A DNA stretch of 64,000 bases from Halochromatium roseum (GTDB taxonomy: Bacteria > Pseudomonadota > Gammaproteobacteria > Chromatiales > Chromatiaceae): NCBI RefSeq assembly GCF_016653315.1, contig NZ_NHSH01000057.1:1-64000 (forward strand). Direction: 5' to 3'. Numbering within the stretch: position 1 is the stretch's first letter; each line of letters begins with the position of its first letter. The notes under the pieces were generated by a model. The model saw only the letters and a list, made by a program, of their open reading frames with translations, did not search any database and was not told the origin of the DNA. A program made the translations under genes and the position numbers. Positions 52,684 to 61,097 of this stretch are shown piece by piece.

Positions 52684-52699
52684 TGCAAACCATGGGCCA
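52684..52699 (-). promoter_or_regulatory. Sigma-54 promoter of the nifV operon
   Basis: Minus strand TGGCCCATGGTTTGCA has the GG-N10-GC core and TTTGCA at -12. The predicted start is near 52673, 87 bases before the nifV ATG. A strongly AT-rich stretch (52700-52730) sits just upstream and could bind IHF, though no exact consensus is visible. Confidence 0.8.
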
Positions 52700-52784
52700 G
52701 ATTAATAAATCCTTTAAAATAAATGCCTTATCGATGTGGCGTCGAAGGTTTTGGAGCGACTGCGACTCATTGTGGCCCAGGGCG

Positions 52785-52800
52785 TGTCGCAGACCCGACA
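52785..52800. promoter_or_regulatory. NifA upstream activator site of the nifV operon (TGT-N10-ACA)
   Basis: TGTCGCAGACCCGACA fits the NifA consensus exactly. It lies about 85-100 bp upstream of the sigma-54 promoter, the usual range for NifA. Confidence 0.7.
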
Positions 52801-53107
52801 GAGCAAATCGTCACAAGGCCGTACAAGATCGGTGAATCGAGCACCGATGACAGCAGCAGGCCCGCAAAGACCGCAGACTCCCGTTCCGGCTCGCAGGAGG
52901 TTCTCAGCATTCAGCACCTGGCACGGTCAGGCTTCGAACGGCCTGGCTTGTTCATAAAGAAGTGTCAAGTGCGGTTGCGCGTTATCCACTCATCGTCGAT
53001 GGTTACGGTTGATCATTTCCAGTCAGCCAGGCTGTTTCTCAGCTGATGGTTCGACATCACTTGAACGCAACGGCTTCGCAGGCGGGTTGCTCGTCAGGAT
53101 AAACAGG

Positions 53108-53695
53108 ATGCGAATACTGATCTATCTACCGATTATCCATAGCGCGGAGGAGTTGGGCGGGCTGGCCGGGACCGTTGCTCAGGCGCGGGCTAGCGCGGCC
53201 GCGCAGCAACAACATGAAGCGGCGATCAGCCTGGTCTGGGACCAGATCGAGCAGGTGTTGGAGTCGCTTCCAGTTGGCCCTTCAGGCTGGCGCCTCTACC
53301 AAGACGGCCTGCCGGTGTGTGGGCAGGAAAAGGCGATCGTCGACGAGCTTGCTGCCGGCGGCAGTCGCAATCACCGGCTCCTACAGCAGCTAATCGAGCG
53401 CGGTGCTGAACTCATGGGCACCGAGTCTGGCGACCTCTTGGTCGATGAATACCAACTGCAAAAACAGCTGCTTGCGATCAAAGTGCCGGATGCCGAGAAG
53501 GATGTCACGGCAGCGGCCTTATTGAGCCGGCGTGATGCCTGGATCGGTCATCGGATCAACCAGACGCTGCAGCAGGGTGAGGTGGGCATCCTCTTCATCG
53601 GACTGCTGCATAACGTCGAGGCCCACCTCGATGCCGATATTCAGCTGCGGTATCCGGTTGGCAAGCCGGCGCTCAGTGCGGCGGAGGTTCGATGA
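53108..53695 (+). CDS. Unknown protein at the head of the gas vesicle cluster
   Basis: Not recognised. The 195-residue protein starts with a hydrophobic strand (MRILIYLPIIHS), has a helical middle (GTVAQARASAAAQQQHE), and near the end a second buried-strand segment EVGILFIGLLHNVEAHL followed by IQLRYPVGKP. It looks like a cytoplasmic alpha/beta protein with no metal or nucleotide motif that I can see. The ATG at 53108 begins at the first strand; the frame upstream to 53009 has no support. Its stop overlaps the start of the NtrC-type regulator (ATGA), so it may act with that regulator. Confidence 0.7.
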   Translation: MRILIYLPIIHSAEELGGLAGTVAQARASAAAQQQHEAAISLVWDQIEQVLESLPVGPSGWRLYQDGLPVCGQEKAIVDELAAGGSRNHRLLQQLIERGAELMGTESGDLLVDEYQLQKQLLAIKVPDAEKDVTAAALLSRRDAWIGHRINQTLQQGEVGILFIGLLHNVEAHLDADIQLRYPVGKPALSAAEVR

Positions 53696-55161
53696 GCGCG
53701 GTTGCAGGCCCCGTCGAGGCCAGTCCGAAAGCCTTGATCGTCGATGATGATCAGGATCTTTGCGACATGCTGAGCCTGGTGCTCAGCCGTGGTGGCTTTG
53801 AGGTGCGCACGACCCACGACGGCAACAGTGCGCTGAGCTGTGTCAACCAGCGCATGCCTGATGTGATGTTACTGGATGTGAGGATGCCAGGGCCGGATGG
53901 GATGGAGGTGCTGCGGCGTGTGCACAGCAGTTATCCGCAACTGCCGGTGGTGATGATGACCTCGTTTGCCGGGGTGTCGCAGGCGGTCGAGGCCATCAAG
54001 GCTGGCGCCGCGGATTACCTGCCGAAGCCCTTCGATAACCGGCATGCGGTGAGCTTACTGAAGCAGGTGGTCAAGCAGGCTGAGGGCAGGGCGCTTGCCG
54101 GTGCCGCTAGCCAGGCATCGAGTGCCAGCGCCCAGATCAAGACCAACGCCAGCAAAGCGACCTCGCTGCAGAATCATCTCAGGGCGACGATGGGATCAAG
54201 CCCGCGCGTGCAGCGACTTGTGCGGGAGATGGCCGCGGTTGCTGAGACCAATTTCTCGGTGATCATCCAGGGCGAGACCGGCACCGGTAAGGAGCTTGTC
54301 GCGCGTACCCTGCATGCGTTTAGCGCCCGCTCGCAGGGGCCGTTTGTCGCGGTCGACTGCGGTGCCATCGCCGCGTCGCTGCTCGAGAGCGAGCTGTTTG
54401 GGCATGAGAAAGGCGCCTTCACCAGCGCCGATAGCCGCAGTATCGGCAAATTCGAGGCGGCCGCCGGTGGCACGCTGTTCTTGGATGAGATCGGCAACAT
54501 GCCACTGCAGGCACAGGCCTCGATGCTGCGGGTGCTGCAGGAGCGGGTGCTCTATCGGGTGGGCGGTCAGCAGCCGATCAAGATCGATTGCCGGGTGCTG
54601 GTGGCTACTCATGAGGATCTGCAGCAGGCCGTCGAGGACGGTCGTTTTCGCGAGGATCTCTGGTATCGGCTGAATGAGTTTCAGCTCTCTGTACCACCAC
54701 TACGTGAGCGGCGTGAAGACATCCTGCACCTCGCGGAGCAGTTTCGCCGCCAGGCCGAGATCGATCTGGCGAAGCCGGTGGGGGGCTTCTCCCCGGCTGC
54801 GCAGCAGCGCCTGCTGGCCTTCGGCTGGCCCGGTAATGTGCGCGAACTGCGAGCGGTGGTCAGGCGCGCCGCGCTGCTCGCCGAGGAGCAGATCGATGTT
54901 GAGCATATCCGGCTGCGGAGCCGAGACCGCTCGGTGTTGGCGGCGGCCGGTTCGCCGGTGACCGCCGCACAGGCGCTGCCCATCGGTGAGCGCTCGATGC
55001 GCGAGATCTTATTAGACAACAAGCAGCAATTGGAGCGTGCGCTCTTGGATAAAGCCCTGGGGTTGGCGCATGGCAATAAGGCCGAGGCGGCACGGCTGCT
55101 GCAAGTCGATTACAAGACGATCCATAACAAATTGAAACAATTCGGACTACAGCATCAGTGA
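53692..55161 (+). CDS. NtrC-type sigma-54 response regulator of the gas vesicle cluster
   Basis: A 489-residue enhancer-binding response regulator: receiver (1-~125, phospho-acceptor Asp in VMLLDVRMPGPDG), linker, sigma-54 AAA+ domain (~165-400) with Walker A GETGTGKE and Walker B LFLDEIGNM, and a C-terminal Fis-type helix-turn-helix (NKAEAARLLQVDYKTIHNKLKQFG). The sigma-54-contacting loop reads GAFTSA at 241-246 in place of GAFTGA. Because a consensus sigma-54 promoter precedes gvpA in the same cluster, I infer it is the gvp activator, paired with the kinase at 59617-61074. Confidence 0.9.
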   Translation: MSAVAGPVEASPKALIVDDDQDLCDMLSLVLSRGGFEVRTTHDGNSALSCVNQRMPDVMLLDVRMPGPDGMEVLRRVHSSYPQLPVVMMTSFAGVSQAVEAIKAGAADYLPKPFDNRHAVSLLKQVVKQAEGRALAGAASQASSASAQIKTNASKATSLQNHLRATMGSSPRVQRLVREMAAVAETNFSVIIQGETGTGKELVARTLHAFSARSQGPFVAVDCGAIAASLLESELFGHEKGAFTSADSRSIGKFEAAAGGTLFLDEIGNMPLQAQASMLRVLQERVLYRVGGQQPIKIDCRVLVATHEDLQQAVEDGRFREDLWYRLNEFQLSVPPLRERREDILHLAEQFRRQAEIDLAKPVGGFSPAAQQRLLAFGWPGNVRELRAVVRRAALLAEEQIDVEHIRLRSRDRSVLAAAGSPVTAAQALPIGERSMREILLDNKQQLERALLDKALGLAHGNKAEAARLLQVDYKTIHNKLKQFGLQHQ

Positions 55162-55167
55162 GGTGAA

Positions 55168-55689
55168 ATGATGACTGATCGATCGCAGGCGGGCGGTGGT
55201 ATCGAAGGTGTGCTGCATGGTCTCGGTGACCTGGTTGAGAAGCTAGGACAACTGGCCGAGACCGGTGAGCAGCTCAAGCGCAGTGGCCAGTTTGATCTGC
55301 AGTCCGATCATGGTCAGGACATGAAGGCCGTCTATGGGTTTTCAGTCAGGTTTGGTGCCGGCGGCGATGGCGCTACCGCCAGCGAGCCGAAGGTAGAGCC
55401 CTTTGGCAACGTGCGCCGCGATGAGCAAACCGGTGTCTCGGTGGTGCAAGAGGTGACCGAGCCGATGATCGATGTGTTCGATGAGCAGGACCACCTCAAG
55501 GTGGTCGCTGAGCTGCCGGGCATTGCCGATGAGGATGTCAAGCTGGAGCTGGACGAGGACATCCTGCTGCTGCAGGCCGAGCGTGGGGCAAAGAAGTACC
55601 GCAAGGAGATCCTGCTGCCGCGTGTCTGCGATCCGAACAAGCTGGCCTACAGCTGCCGCAACGGCATCCTCGAGATCCGCTTGACCTAA
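55168..55689 (+). CDS. Hsp20/alpha-crystallin-like protein (GvpH-like)
   Basis: A 173-residue small heat-shock protein. The first ~75 residues resemble the amphipathic front part of gas-vesicle-associated Hsp20 proteins (IEGVLHGLGDLVEKLGQLAETG), followed by an alpha-crystallin domain (VTEPMIDVFDEQDHLKVVAELPGIADEDVKLEL) that ends NGILEIRLT without the usual C-terminal IxI tail. It starts 6 bp after the regulator gene. Haloarchaeal clusters use an Hsp20-type GvpH, so a chaperone role in vesicle assembly is likely. Confidence 0.85.
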   Translation: MMTDRSQAGGGIEGVLHGLGDLVEKLGQLAETGEQLKRSGQFDLQSDHGQDMKAVYGFSVRFGAGGDGATASEPKVEPFGNVRRDEQTGVSVVQEVTEPMIDVFDEQDHLKVVAELPGIADEDVKLELDEDILLLQAERGAKKYRKEILLPRVCDPNKLAYSCRNGILEIRLT

Positions 55690-55708
55690 ATCGGGCGGGC
55701 GCGCTAAC

Positions 55709-55747
55709 GCTCATTTCACCTGCTCATTTCACCTGCTCATTTCATCA
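55709..55747. repeat. Three tandem 13-mers (GCTCATTTCACCT)
   Basis: Three head-to-tail copies, the last degenerate, between the Hsp20 gene and the CDC48-type ATPase gene, ending 13 bases before the ATPase start codon at 55761. Confidence 0.9.
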
Positions 55748-55760
55748 CATGGAGACAACG

Positions 55761-57896
55761 ATGCCCGAGCCTCTGAAGCTCAAGGTTGCCGAAGCCCTTC
55801 CCAAAGACGCTGGGCGCGGTTATGCGCGTCTCGATCCGGTCGATATCGACCGTCTCGGTTTACAGCTCGGCGATATCGTACAGATCAAGGGCGCGGGCAT
55901 GAGTGTCGCCAAGGTGATGCCGGCCTATCCGCAGATGCGTGGTCAGGGCTGTGTGCAGCTCGATGGCATCACGCGTAAAAATGCCGATGTGGCGGTGGAT
56001 GAGCAGGCGCTGGTGCAGCCGCTGCCTTGGCAGCCGGCGCGCCAGGTGGTGCTGATTCCCAATACGGTCAAGCCCGGAAAGCGCGATCTGGACTATATCG
56101 GCGGCCTGCTCGACGGGCTGCCAGTGGTCAAGGGTGATCTGGTGCGCGCCTCGCTGTTCGGTAGCCGATCGGCGGACTTTACCGTCGCCGACTGCGATCC
56201 GAGCGGGGCGGTGGTCATCAATCCGACCAGCTCGCTGGTGATTGGCAAGCGCAGTGGGAGCGCCACAGCAGCCCCGCCCAGCACCACCATGACCTACGAG
56301 GATGTCGGTGGCCTGCGCACTCAGGTACAGCGCATTCGCGAGATGATCGAGCTGCCGCTGCGTCATCCGCAGGTGTTCGAGCGGCTTGGCATCGATGCGC
56401 CCAAGGGCATCTTGCTGCATGGTCCGCCCGGCTGCGGTAAGACCCTGATTGCGCGCATCATTGCCCAGGAGAGCCACGCCAACTTCTTTAGCGTGAGTGG
56501 GCCTGAGATCGTGCATAAGTTCTATGGCGAGAGCGAGGCCCATCTGCGCAAGATCTTCGAGGAGGCGGCGCGCAAGGGGCCGAGCATCATCTTCATGGAT
56601 GAGATCGACGCTATTGCGCCGCGCCGCGATAAGGTGGTCGGCGATGTCGAGAAGCGGATCGTGGCGCAGCTGTTGGCGCTGATGGATGGCTTGACGCGGC
56701 GGCAGAATCTGATCGTGATCGCGGCGACCAACCTGCCGAATGCGATCGATCCGGCCTTGCGTCGGCCGGGCCGCTTCGATCGCGAGCTGGCGATCCCGAT
56801 CCCAGATCGCGATGGTCGCCGCGAGATCCTTGAGATCCATAGTCGCGGCATGCCGCTGAATGAGGATGTGGCGCTGGCGCAGCTGGCGGAGATCACCCAT
56901 GGCTTCGTCGGGGCGGATCTCGAGGCGCTGTGTCGTGAGGCGGCGATGAGCACCTTGCGCCGCCTGCTGCCAGATATCGGCGTCTCGCTGGCGGAGATGC
57001 CGATCGATCGGCTCGCCGGTGTGACCGTTGATATGGAGGATTTTGTCAATGCGCTGCGCGAGGTCGAGCCCTCGGCGATCCGTGAGCTGTTTGTCGAGGT
57101 GCCGGATGTGCGCTGGGACGATGTCGGCGGGCTGGATGCGATTCGACAGCGCTTGGTGGAGGCGGTCGAATGGCCGCTAAGCTATCCGCAGCTGTTTGAG
57201 CAGGCCGGCGTGCGGCCGCCGAAAGGGCTGTTATTGGCGGGGCCGCCCGGGGTGGGCAAGACCATGATCGCCAAGGCGGTGGCGAATGAGAGCGGGGTCA
57301 ACGTCATCGCCGTCAAGGGGCCGGAGCTGATGTCGCGCTACGTCGGTGAGTCTGAGGCCGGGGTGCGGGAGCTGTTTCATAAGGCGCGTCAGGCGGCGCC
57401 CTGCATCATCTTCTTAGATGAGGTGGATGCGGTGGTGCCGGCGCGCGGTGCGGGCGCGACCGATTCGCATGTGGCGGAGCGGGTGCTGAGTCAGTTCCTG
57501 GCCGAGCTGGACGGGCTGGAGGAGCTGAAGGGGGTGTTCGTGCTGGGCGCCACCAACCGCGCGGATCTGATTGATGCGGCCATGTTGCGCCCCGGTCGCT
57601 TCGATGAGGTGGTGGAGATTCCGCTGCCGGCCGAGCTGGATCGGCGCGCCATCCTGGCGGTGCATCTGCGTGGTAAGCCGGGGGCGGAGGCGGTGGATAT
57701 CGAACAGCTCGCGATCAGCACCGATGGCGCTAGCGGTGCTGAGCTGGCGGCGATCTGCAATCGCGCAGCGCTGCGGGCGATTCGCCGGGCCGTGGCGCAG
57801 GGCGGTGGTGATCCGCTGGCGGTGGCGGCGGTGCAGCTGGAGCGAGAGGACATCAACAGCGCGTTGCAGGATCTGATGGGCGCGGATGTCTGTTGA
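55761..57896 (+). CDS. CDC48/p97-type double AAA+ ATPase in the gas vesicle cluster
   Basis: A 711-residue ATPase with the archaeal VAT / eukaryotic p97 layout: N-terminal double-psi barrel (KLKVAEALPKDAGRGYARLD) and second N subdomain (~1-180), then D1 with Walker A GPPGCGKT at 221-228 and Walker B IIFMDEIDAI, and D2 with Walker A GPPGVGKT at 494-501 and Walker B IIFLDEVDAV. Both ATPase domains look intact. Such proteins unfold or remodel substrates. ATG 55761 is preceded by GGAGA; an upstream in-frame ATG at 55749 overlaps that site. Its stop overlaps the next gvp gene by one base. Confidence 0.93.
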   Translation: MPEPLKLKVAEALPKDAGRGYARLDPVDIDRLGLQLGDIVQIKGAGMSVAKVMPAYPQMRGQGCVQLDGITRKNADVAVDEQALVQPLPWQPARQVVLIPNTVKPGKRDLDYIGGLLDGLPVVKGDLVRASLFGSRSADFTVADCDPSGAVVINPTSSLVIGKRSGSATAAPPSTTMTYEDVGGLRTQVQRIREMIELPLRHPQVFERLGIDAPKGILLHGPPGCGKTLIARIIAQESHANFFSVSGPEIVHKFYGESEAHLRKIFEEAARKGPSIIFMDEIDAIAPRRDKVVGDVEKRIVAQLLALMDGLTRRQNLIVIAATNLPNAIDPALRRPGRFDRELAIPIPDRDGRREILEIHSRGMPLNEDVALAQLAEITHGFVGADLEALCREAAMSTLRRLLPDIGVSLAEMPIDRLAGVTVDMEDFVNALREVEPSAIRELFVEVPDVRWDDVGGLDAIRQRLVEAVEWPLSYPQLFEQAGVRPPKGLLLAGPPGVGKTMIAKAVANESGVNVIAVKGPELMSRYVGESEAGVRELFHKARQAAPCIIFLDEVDAVVPARGAGATDSHVAERVLSQFLAELDGLEELKGVFVLGATNRADLIDAAMLRPGRFDEVVEIPLPAELDRRAILAVHLRGKPGAEAVDIEQLAISTDGASGAELAAICNRAALRAIRRAVAQGGGDPLAVAAVQLEREDINSALQDLMGADVC

Positions 57897-58753
57897 TGAG
57901 AGAGCAGATGAGGATGCATGCCGCTAACCTGCATGCCGCTAACCTGCATGCCGCTAACCTGCATGCCGCTAATCTACCGGCAGCCGGCGAGGCCCTCTAT
58001 CTCTATGGGGTGGTGCGCGACGCCGAGCCAATGCGGTTGGATATGCCGGCAATGGATGCGATGCGGCCGTTGATGGCGCTACGCCATGCCGGTTTGACGG
58101 CGATTGTGAGCGTGGTGCCGCTAGCGGAGTTTCGTGGGCCGCAGGGCGAACAGAATCTCGCTGATCTCGGCTGGCTGGGGCCGCGCGCCTTGGCGCATGA
58201 GGCCGTGATCGAGCGCTTGATGACGCAATGCAGCGTCTTTCCGCTGCCGCTCGGCACCCTGTTTTCGTCGACCCAGGCGTTATGGGAGGCCTTGGATGCC
58301 CAGCGCCCGCAGATCGAAGCGGCCTTGGAGCGACTGCAGGGCTGTCGCGAGTGGGCGGTCCAGGGGCAATTGGATCGGGAGGCGGCATTGGATGCGCGGC
58401 TGGATGAGGCGATCGCGAGCGGGCGTTATGTGCCGGCGACCTCATTGGGGCGGCAGCATCTGGAGAAGCAGCGCCTGCGGCGTGAGCTGGCGCGCGATCT
58501 TGATGCTTGGCTGTTGACGCGCACCGCGCCTTTGGCTGAGACCTTGCGTCGGCAGTGTGCGGGCTTTTGTGAGCGGCGCCTCCTCGCCGATCAGGGATGG
58601 GTCTTCAATTGGGCGGTGCTGGTGCGGCAGCAGGAGACCGCGGACTTGCATCAGACCCTCGATGAGGCGCGTGCGATCTATAGGGTTTGGGGCTTGCGTC
58701 TGCTCTGTAAGGGGCCTTTGGCACCTTATAGCTTTTGTGGCGAGGCGTGCTGA
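57896..58753 (+). CDS. Gas vesicle protein GvpF/GvpL family (first copy)
   Basis: A 285-residue member of the GvpF/GvpL family, accessory proteins essential for early gas vesicle assembly, some of which bind GvpA. The family start is ALYLYGVVRDAE near residue 33; a second ferredoxin-like domain lies in the C-terminal half (WVFNWAVLVRQQETADLHQTLDEARAIY, split). The N terminus carries four HAANL repeats encoded by perfect 15-mers. ATG 57896 overlaps the ATPase stop by one base. Confidence 0.9.
   Translation: MREQMRMHAANLHAANLHAANLHAANLPAAGEALYLYGVVRDAEPMRLDMPAMDAMRPLMALRHAGLTAIVSVVPLAEFRGPQGEQNLADLGWLGPRALAHEAVIERLMTQCSVFPLPLGTLFSSTQALWEALDAQRPQIEAALERLQGCREWAVQGQLDREAALDARLDEAIASGRYVPATSLGRQHLEKQRLRRELARDLDAWLLTRTAPLAETLRRQCAGFCERRLLADQGWVFNWAVLVRQQETADLHQTLDEARAIYRVWGLRLLCKGPLAPYSFCGEAC
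57916..57975. repeat. Four tandem 15-mers (GCATGCCGCTAACCT)
   Basis: Four copies, the last with one change, in frame at the start of the first GvpF/L gene; each encodes HAANL, so copy changes would not shift the frame. Confidence 0.97.
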
Positions 58754-58760
58754 AACGGCC

Positions 58761-59624
58761 ATGGCACTCATGCTCTATTGCATTGGCGCCGATCTCGGCG
58801 CAATGCCGTCGCGGCGGTTGGCTGCGGATGAGACGGATGCGGCGCATGGGGCGACTGATGCAGCGAATGGGGCGATCGATGCATGGGATACCCCCTTGCA
58901 GACAGTCTCGGCGCATGGCTTGACGGCCTGGGTCGGCGAGATCGCAGAGGTGGCAAAAGATGCGCAAGCGGCACTCGCCTTCGGCCGCGTGATCGAGGCC
59001 TTGCATCAGAGGATGACCCTGATCCCGTTGCGTTATGGCTGCCTGTTTACCGATACCGCGGCCTTAGAGGCGCACCTAGGCGCACAGCAGCATCACTACA
59101 GGGCACTGCTCGAGGCGCTCAAGGGCTGCGTCGAGCTGAGTCTGCGGATTCCGGTGGCGACTGCGGAGGCTGGCTTGGATGCAGGCCCGGATGCAGGCCC
59201 GGATGCAGGCCTGGATGCGGGCTTGCGGATGGACTTGGGGCCGGCGAGGGACCAGGACTCCGACGAGGCAGCGGGTGCTGAGCTGCGGTCTGGATACTCC
59301 TATCTGCTTGAGCGCAAACGGAGGCTTGCCGCGGAGCAGGCAGCCGTGCGCGCGGCCGAGGCGCTCGATCAGCCGCTGACGGGCCTGGTGCGACGGCGCG
59401 ACATCGAATCGGGCTGGTTTGCGGGGCAGGCGATGGTCTCGACACATTATCTGGTGCCGCGGGAACAGTTGCAGCAGGTGGAGGCGGTGCTGCATGCAGC
59501 CGCGCTGCGCGGCGCTGCAGAGATCGGCTCCGCACCCTGGCTGTTGAGCGGGCCTTGGCCCCCCTATCATTTTGCTGCGCTCGCGGAACTCTCGCCAGCC
59601 GGCTCGACAGATCATCATGTCTGA
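58761..59624 (+). CDS. Gas vesicle protein GvpF/GvpL family (second copy)
   Basis: A 287-residue second GvpF/GvpL protein, different from its neighbour. It starts MALMLYCIGADLG, has the central segment VIEALHQRMTLIPLRYGCLF, YSYLLERKRRLAAEQ and the C-terminal GPWPPYHFA typical of the family. A DAG-rich repeat (residues ~138-153) from tandem 12-mers separates the two halves. It starts 7 bp after the first copy; the frame open from 58557 overlaps that gene and is rejected. Its end overlaps the kinase gene by 8 bp. Confidence 0.9.
   Translation: MALMLYCIGADLGAMPSRRLAADETDAAHGATDAANGAIDAWDTPLQTVSAHGLTAWVGEIAEVAKDAQAALAFGRVIEALHQRMTLIPLRYGCLFTDTAALEAHLGAQQHHYRALLEALKGCVELSLRIPVATAEAGLDAGPDAGPDAGLDAGLRMDLGPARDQDSDEAAGAELRSGYSYLLERKRRLAAEQAAVRAAEALDQPLTGLVRRRDIESGWFAGQAMVSTHYLVPREQLQQVEAVLHAAALRGAAEIGSAPWLLSGPWPPYHFAALAELSPAGSTDHHV
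59172..59219. repeat. Four tandem 12-mers inside the second GvpF/L gene
   Basis: Four copies of GGCCCGGATGCA with small changes, in frame, encoding GPDA/GLDA. Confidence 0.93.
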
Positions 59625-61074
59625 CCCTGGCGATCACGACAACCTACCCCTTGGCTATCAACAACTGCTCGATGGGATTCCCTCGACCGTCTTGTTGGTC
59701 AGTGAATCCTTGCGCATTTGTGCCGTCAATCAGCATTTTTTGGAGAAGAGCCGCCGCCGTGAGCGCGATACCATCGGCCGCCGGATTATGGAGGTCTTTC
59801 CGCGCGTCATCCTAGAGCGCACCGATCTGCAGACCAACATCAAGCAGGTCTTCCGCAGCGGCCAGCCGATGCGCGGGGAGCAGATGAGTTATCGTGCGCC
59901 GGGCATTTCCAGGCGGGTCTATTTCTACTCGATCGTACCCCTGTCCTGTGAGAACGGATCGAAGCGGGTGATGCTGTTCGTGGAGGATGTCAGCGAGCGG
60001 GCTCGCCTATCGGAAGAGGTGCGCCGGGTCGAGCGGCGTCTGGCATCGGTGGTCGAAAGCGCCAGTGATATCGTGCTCTCGACCGATAACGAGGGCCGCA
60101 TCCGCACCTGGAATACGGCCGCTGAGACCCTGACAGGATTATCGGCGGCTGATGTCTCCGGTCGCTGGTTTGCGCAGCTCTGTGCCGATGAAGACTGCGA
60201 GGAGGCCTCAAGGGTGCTGGCGCAGATCAAGGCCGGTAGCCAGTCGCAGACGGCGGAATGGCGATTGCCGACCGGCGCTGGACAGTCGCTGTTGGTGTCC
60301 TGGGTGTTCTCGGCGATGCGCGATGACTATGGCGAGATGATCGGCATGGTGGCGGTAGGGCGTGATCTCACCGAGCGGCGAGAGCTGGAGATGCATCTGC
60401 GCCAATCGCAAAAGCTGGCCGCACTCGGGGTGATGGCCGGTGGCATCGCACACGAGATCCGCAATCCCTTGTCAACCTGCTACTCCGCCGTGCAGTTTCT
60501 GGATGATCCGGATCTGGATGCGGATCTGCGCCGTGAATGCATCGATAAGATCAAGGCGAGTGTCGAAAAGGCCTCGGGCATCATTGAGAATCTGCTGCGC
60601 TTCGCGCGGCCCTCGGCCGATGATGAGATGCAGGAAATCGATCTCTGTGCCGTGCTACAGGATACGATCGACTTGGTTGCCAATCAGGTCAAGGTGCAGC
60701 AGATCAGTCTGACCTTGAGCCTTGAGGTTCCTCAGCTGCAGCTGCGGGGGATTCCGAATCTTCTGCAGCAGGTGTTCTTGAATCTGCTCTTGAACGCCAT
60801 TAATGCCATGCCGGATGGCGGCGAGCTGCGGGTTGAGCTGCGTCAGGTGCAGAACCTGGCCCTGGTTGATGTGACTGACACCGGTGTCGGTATTCCGAGC
60901 AGTGAGCTGCAGAAGATCTTTGATCCCTTCCATACGAGTCGACCGACACCAAACGGCACCGGGCTCGGGCTGTCGATCTGCTATTCCATCATCCAGCGCC
61001 ATCTCGGCTCGATCAGCGTGACCAGTCGAGTGGGTGAGGGAAGCACCTTTCGTGTTCAGTTGCCGATCCTGTGA
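59617..61074 (+). CDS. NtrB-like PAS histidine kinase of the gas vesicle cluster
   Basis: A 485-residue cytoplasmic sensor kinase. Two PAS domains (~10-125: LLDGIPSTVLLVSESLRI; ~140-255: VVESASDIVLSTDNEGRI) precede a kinase core with H-box GGIAHEIRNPLSTCYSAVQF (His near 283), N-box NLLLNAINAM, DTGVGIP, an F-box FDPFHTSR and GTGLGLSICYSII. No transmembrane helix, so it senses an intracellular signal. Overlaps the second GvpF/L gene by 8 bp. It is the obvious partner for the NtrC-type regulator at 53692 and for the stand-alone receiver that follows. Confidence 0.92.
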   Translation: MSDPGDHDNLPLGYQQLLDGIPSTVLLVSESLRICAVNQHFLEKSRRRERDTIGRRIMEVFPRVILERTDLQTNIKQVFRSGQPMRGEQMSYRAPGISRRVYFYSIVPLSCENGSKRVMLFVEDVSERARLSEEVRRVERRLASVVESASDIVLSTDNEGRIRTWNTAAETLTGLSAADVSGRWFAQLCADEDCEEASRVLAQIKAGSQSQTAEWRLPTGAGQSLLVSWVFSAMRDDYGEMIGMVAVGRDLTERRELEMHLRQSQKLAALGVMAGGIAHEIRNPLSTCYSAVQFLDDPDLDADLRRECIDKIKASVEKASGIIENLLRFARPSADDEMQEIDLCAVLQDTIDLVANQVKVQQISLTLSLEVPQLQLRGIPNLLQQVFLNLLLNAINAMPDGGELRVELRQVQNLALVDVTDTGVGIPSSELQKIFDPFHTSRPTPNGTGLGLSICYSIIQRHLGSISVTSRVGEGSTFRVQLPIL

Positions 61075-61097
61075 TAAGGGTCACAGCGGCTTGAGCA

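Larger units (their letters stand above)
52602..53107. other. Divergent control region between nifV and the gas vesicle cluster
   Basis: 506 bp without a gene. The nifV-proximal half holds the sigma-54 promoter, AT-rich segment and NifA site listed separately. The other half, which should drive the first gene of the gas vesicle cluster, shows no promoter I can defend. Confidence 0.5.

Noticed and set aside
52919-52933. TGGCACGGTCAGGCT as a sigma-54 promoter for the gas vesicle regulator genes
   Set aside because: The GG to GC spacing is 9 bases instead of the obligatory 10, and TTGC is missing.
58557-58760. N-terminal extension of the second GvpF/L protein
   Set aside because: It overlaps the first GvpF/L gene in another frame, and the ATG at 58761 matches the family start.
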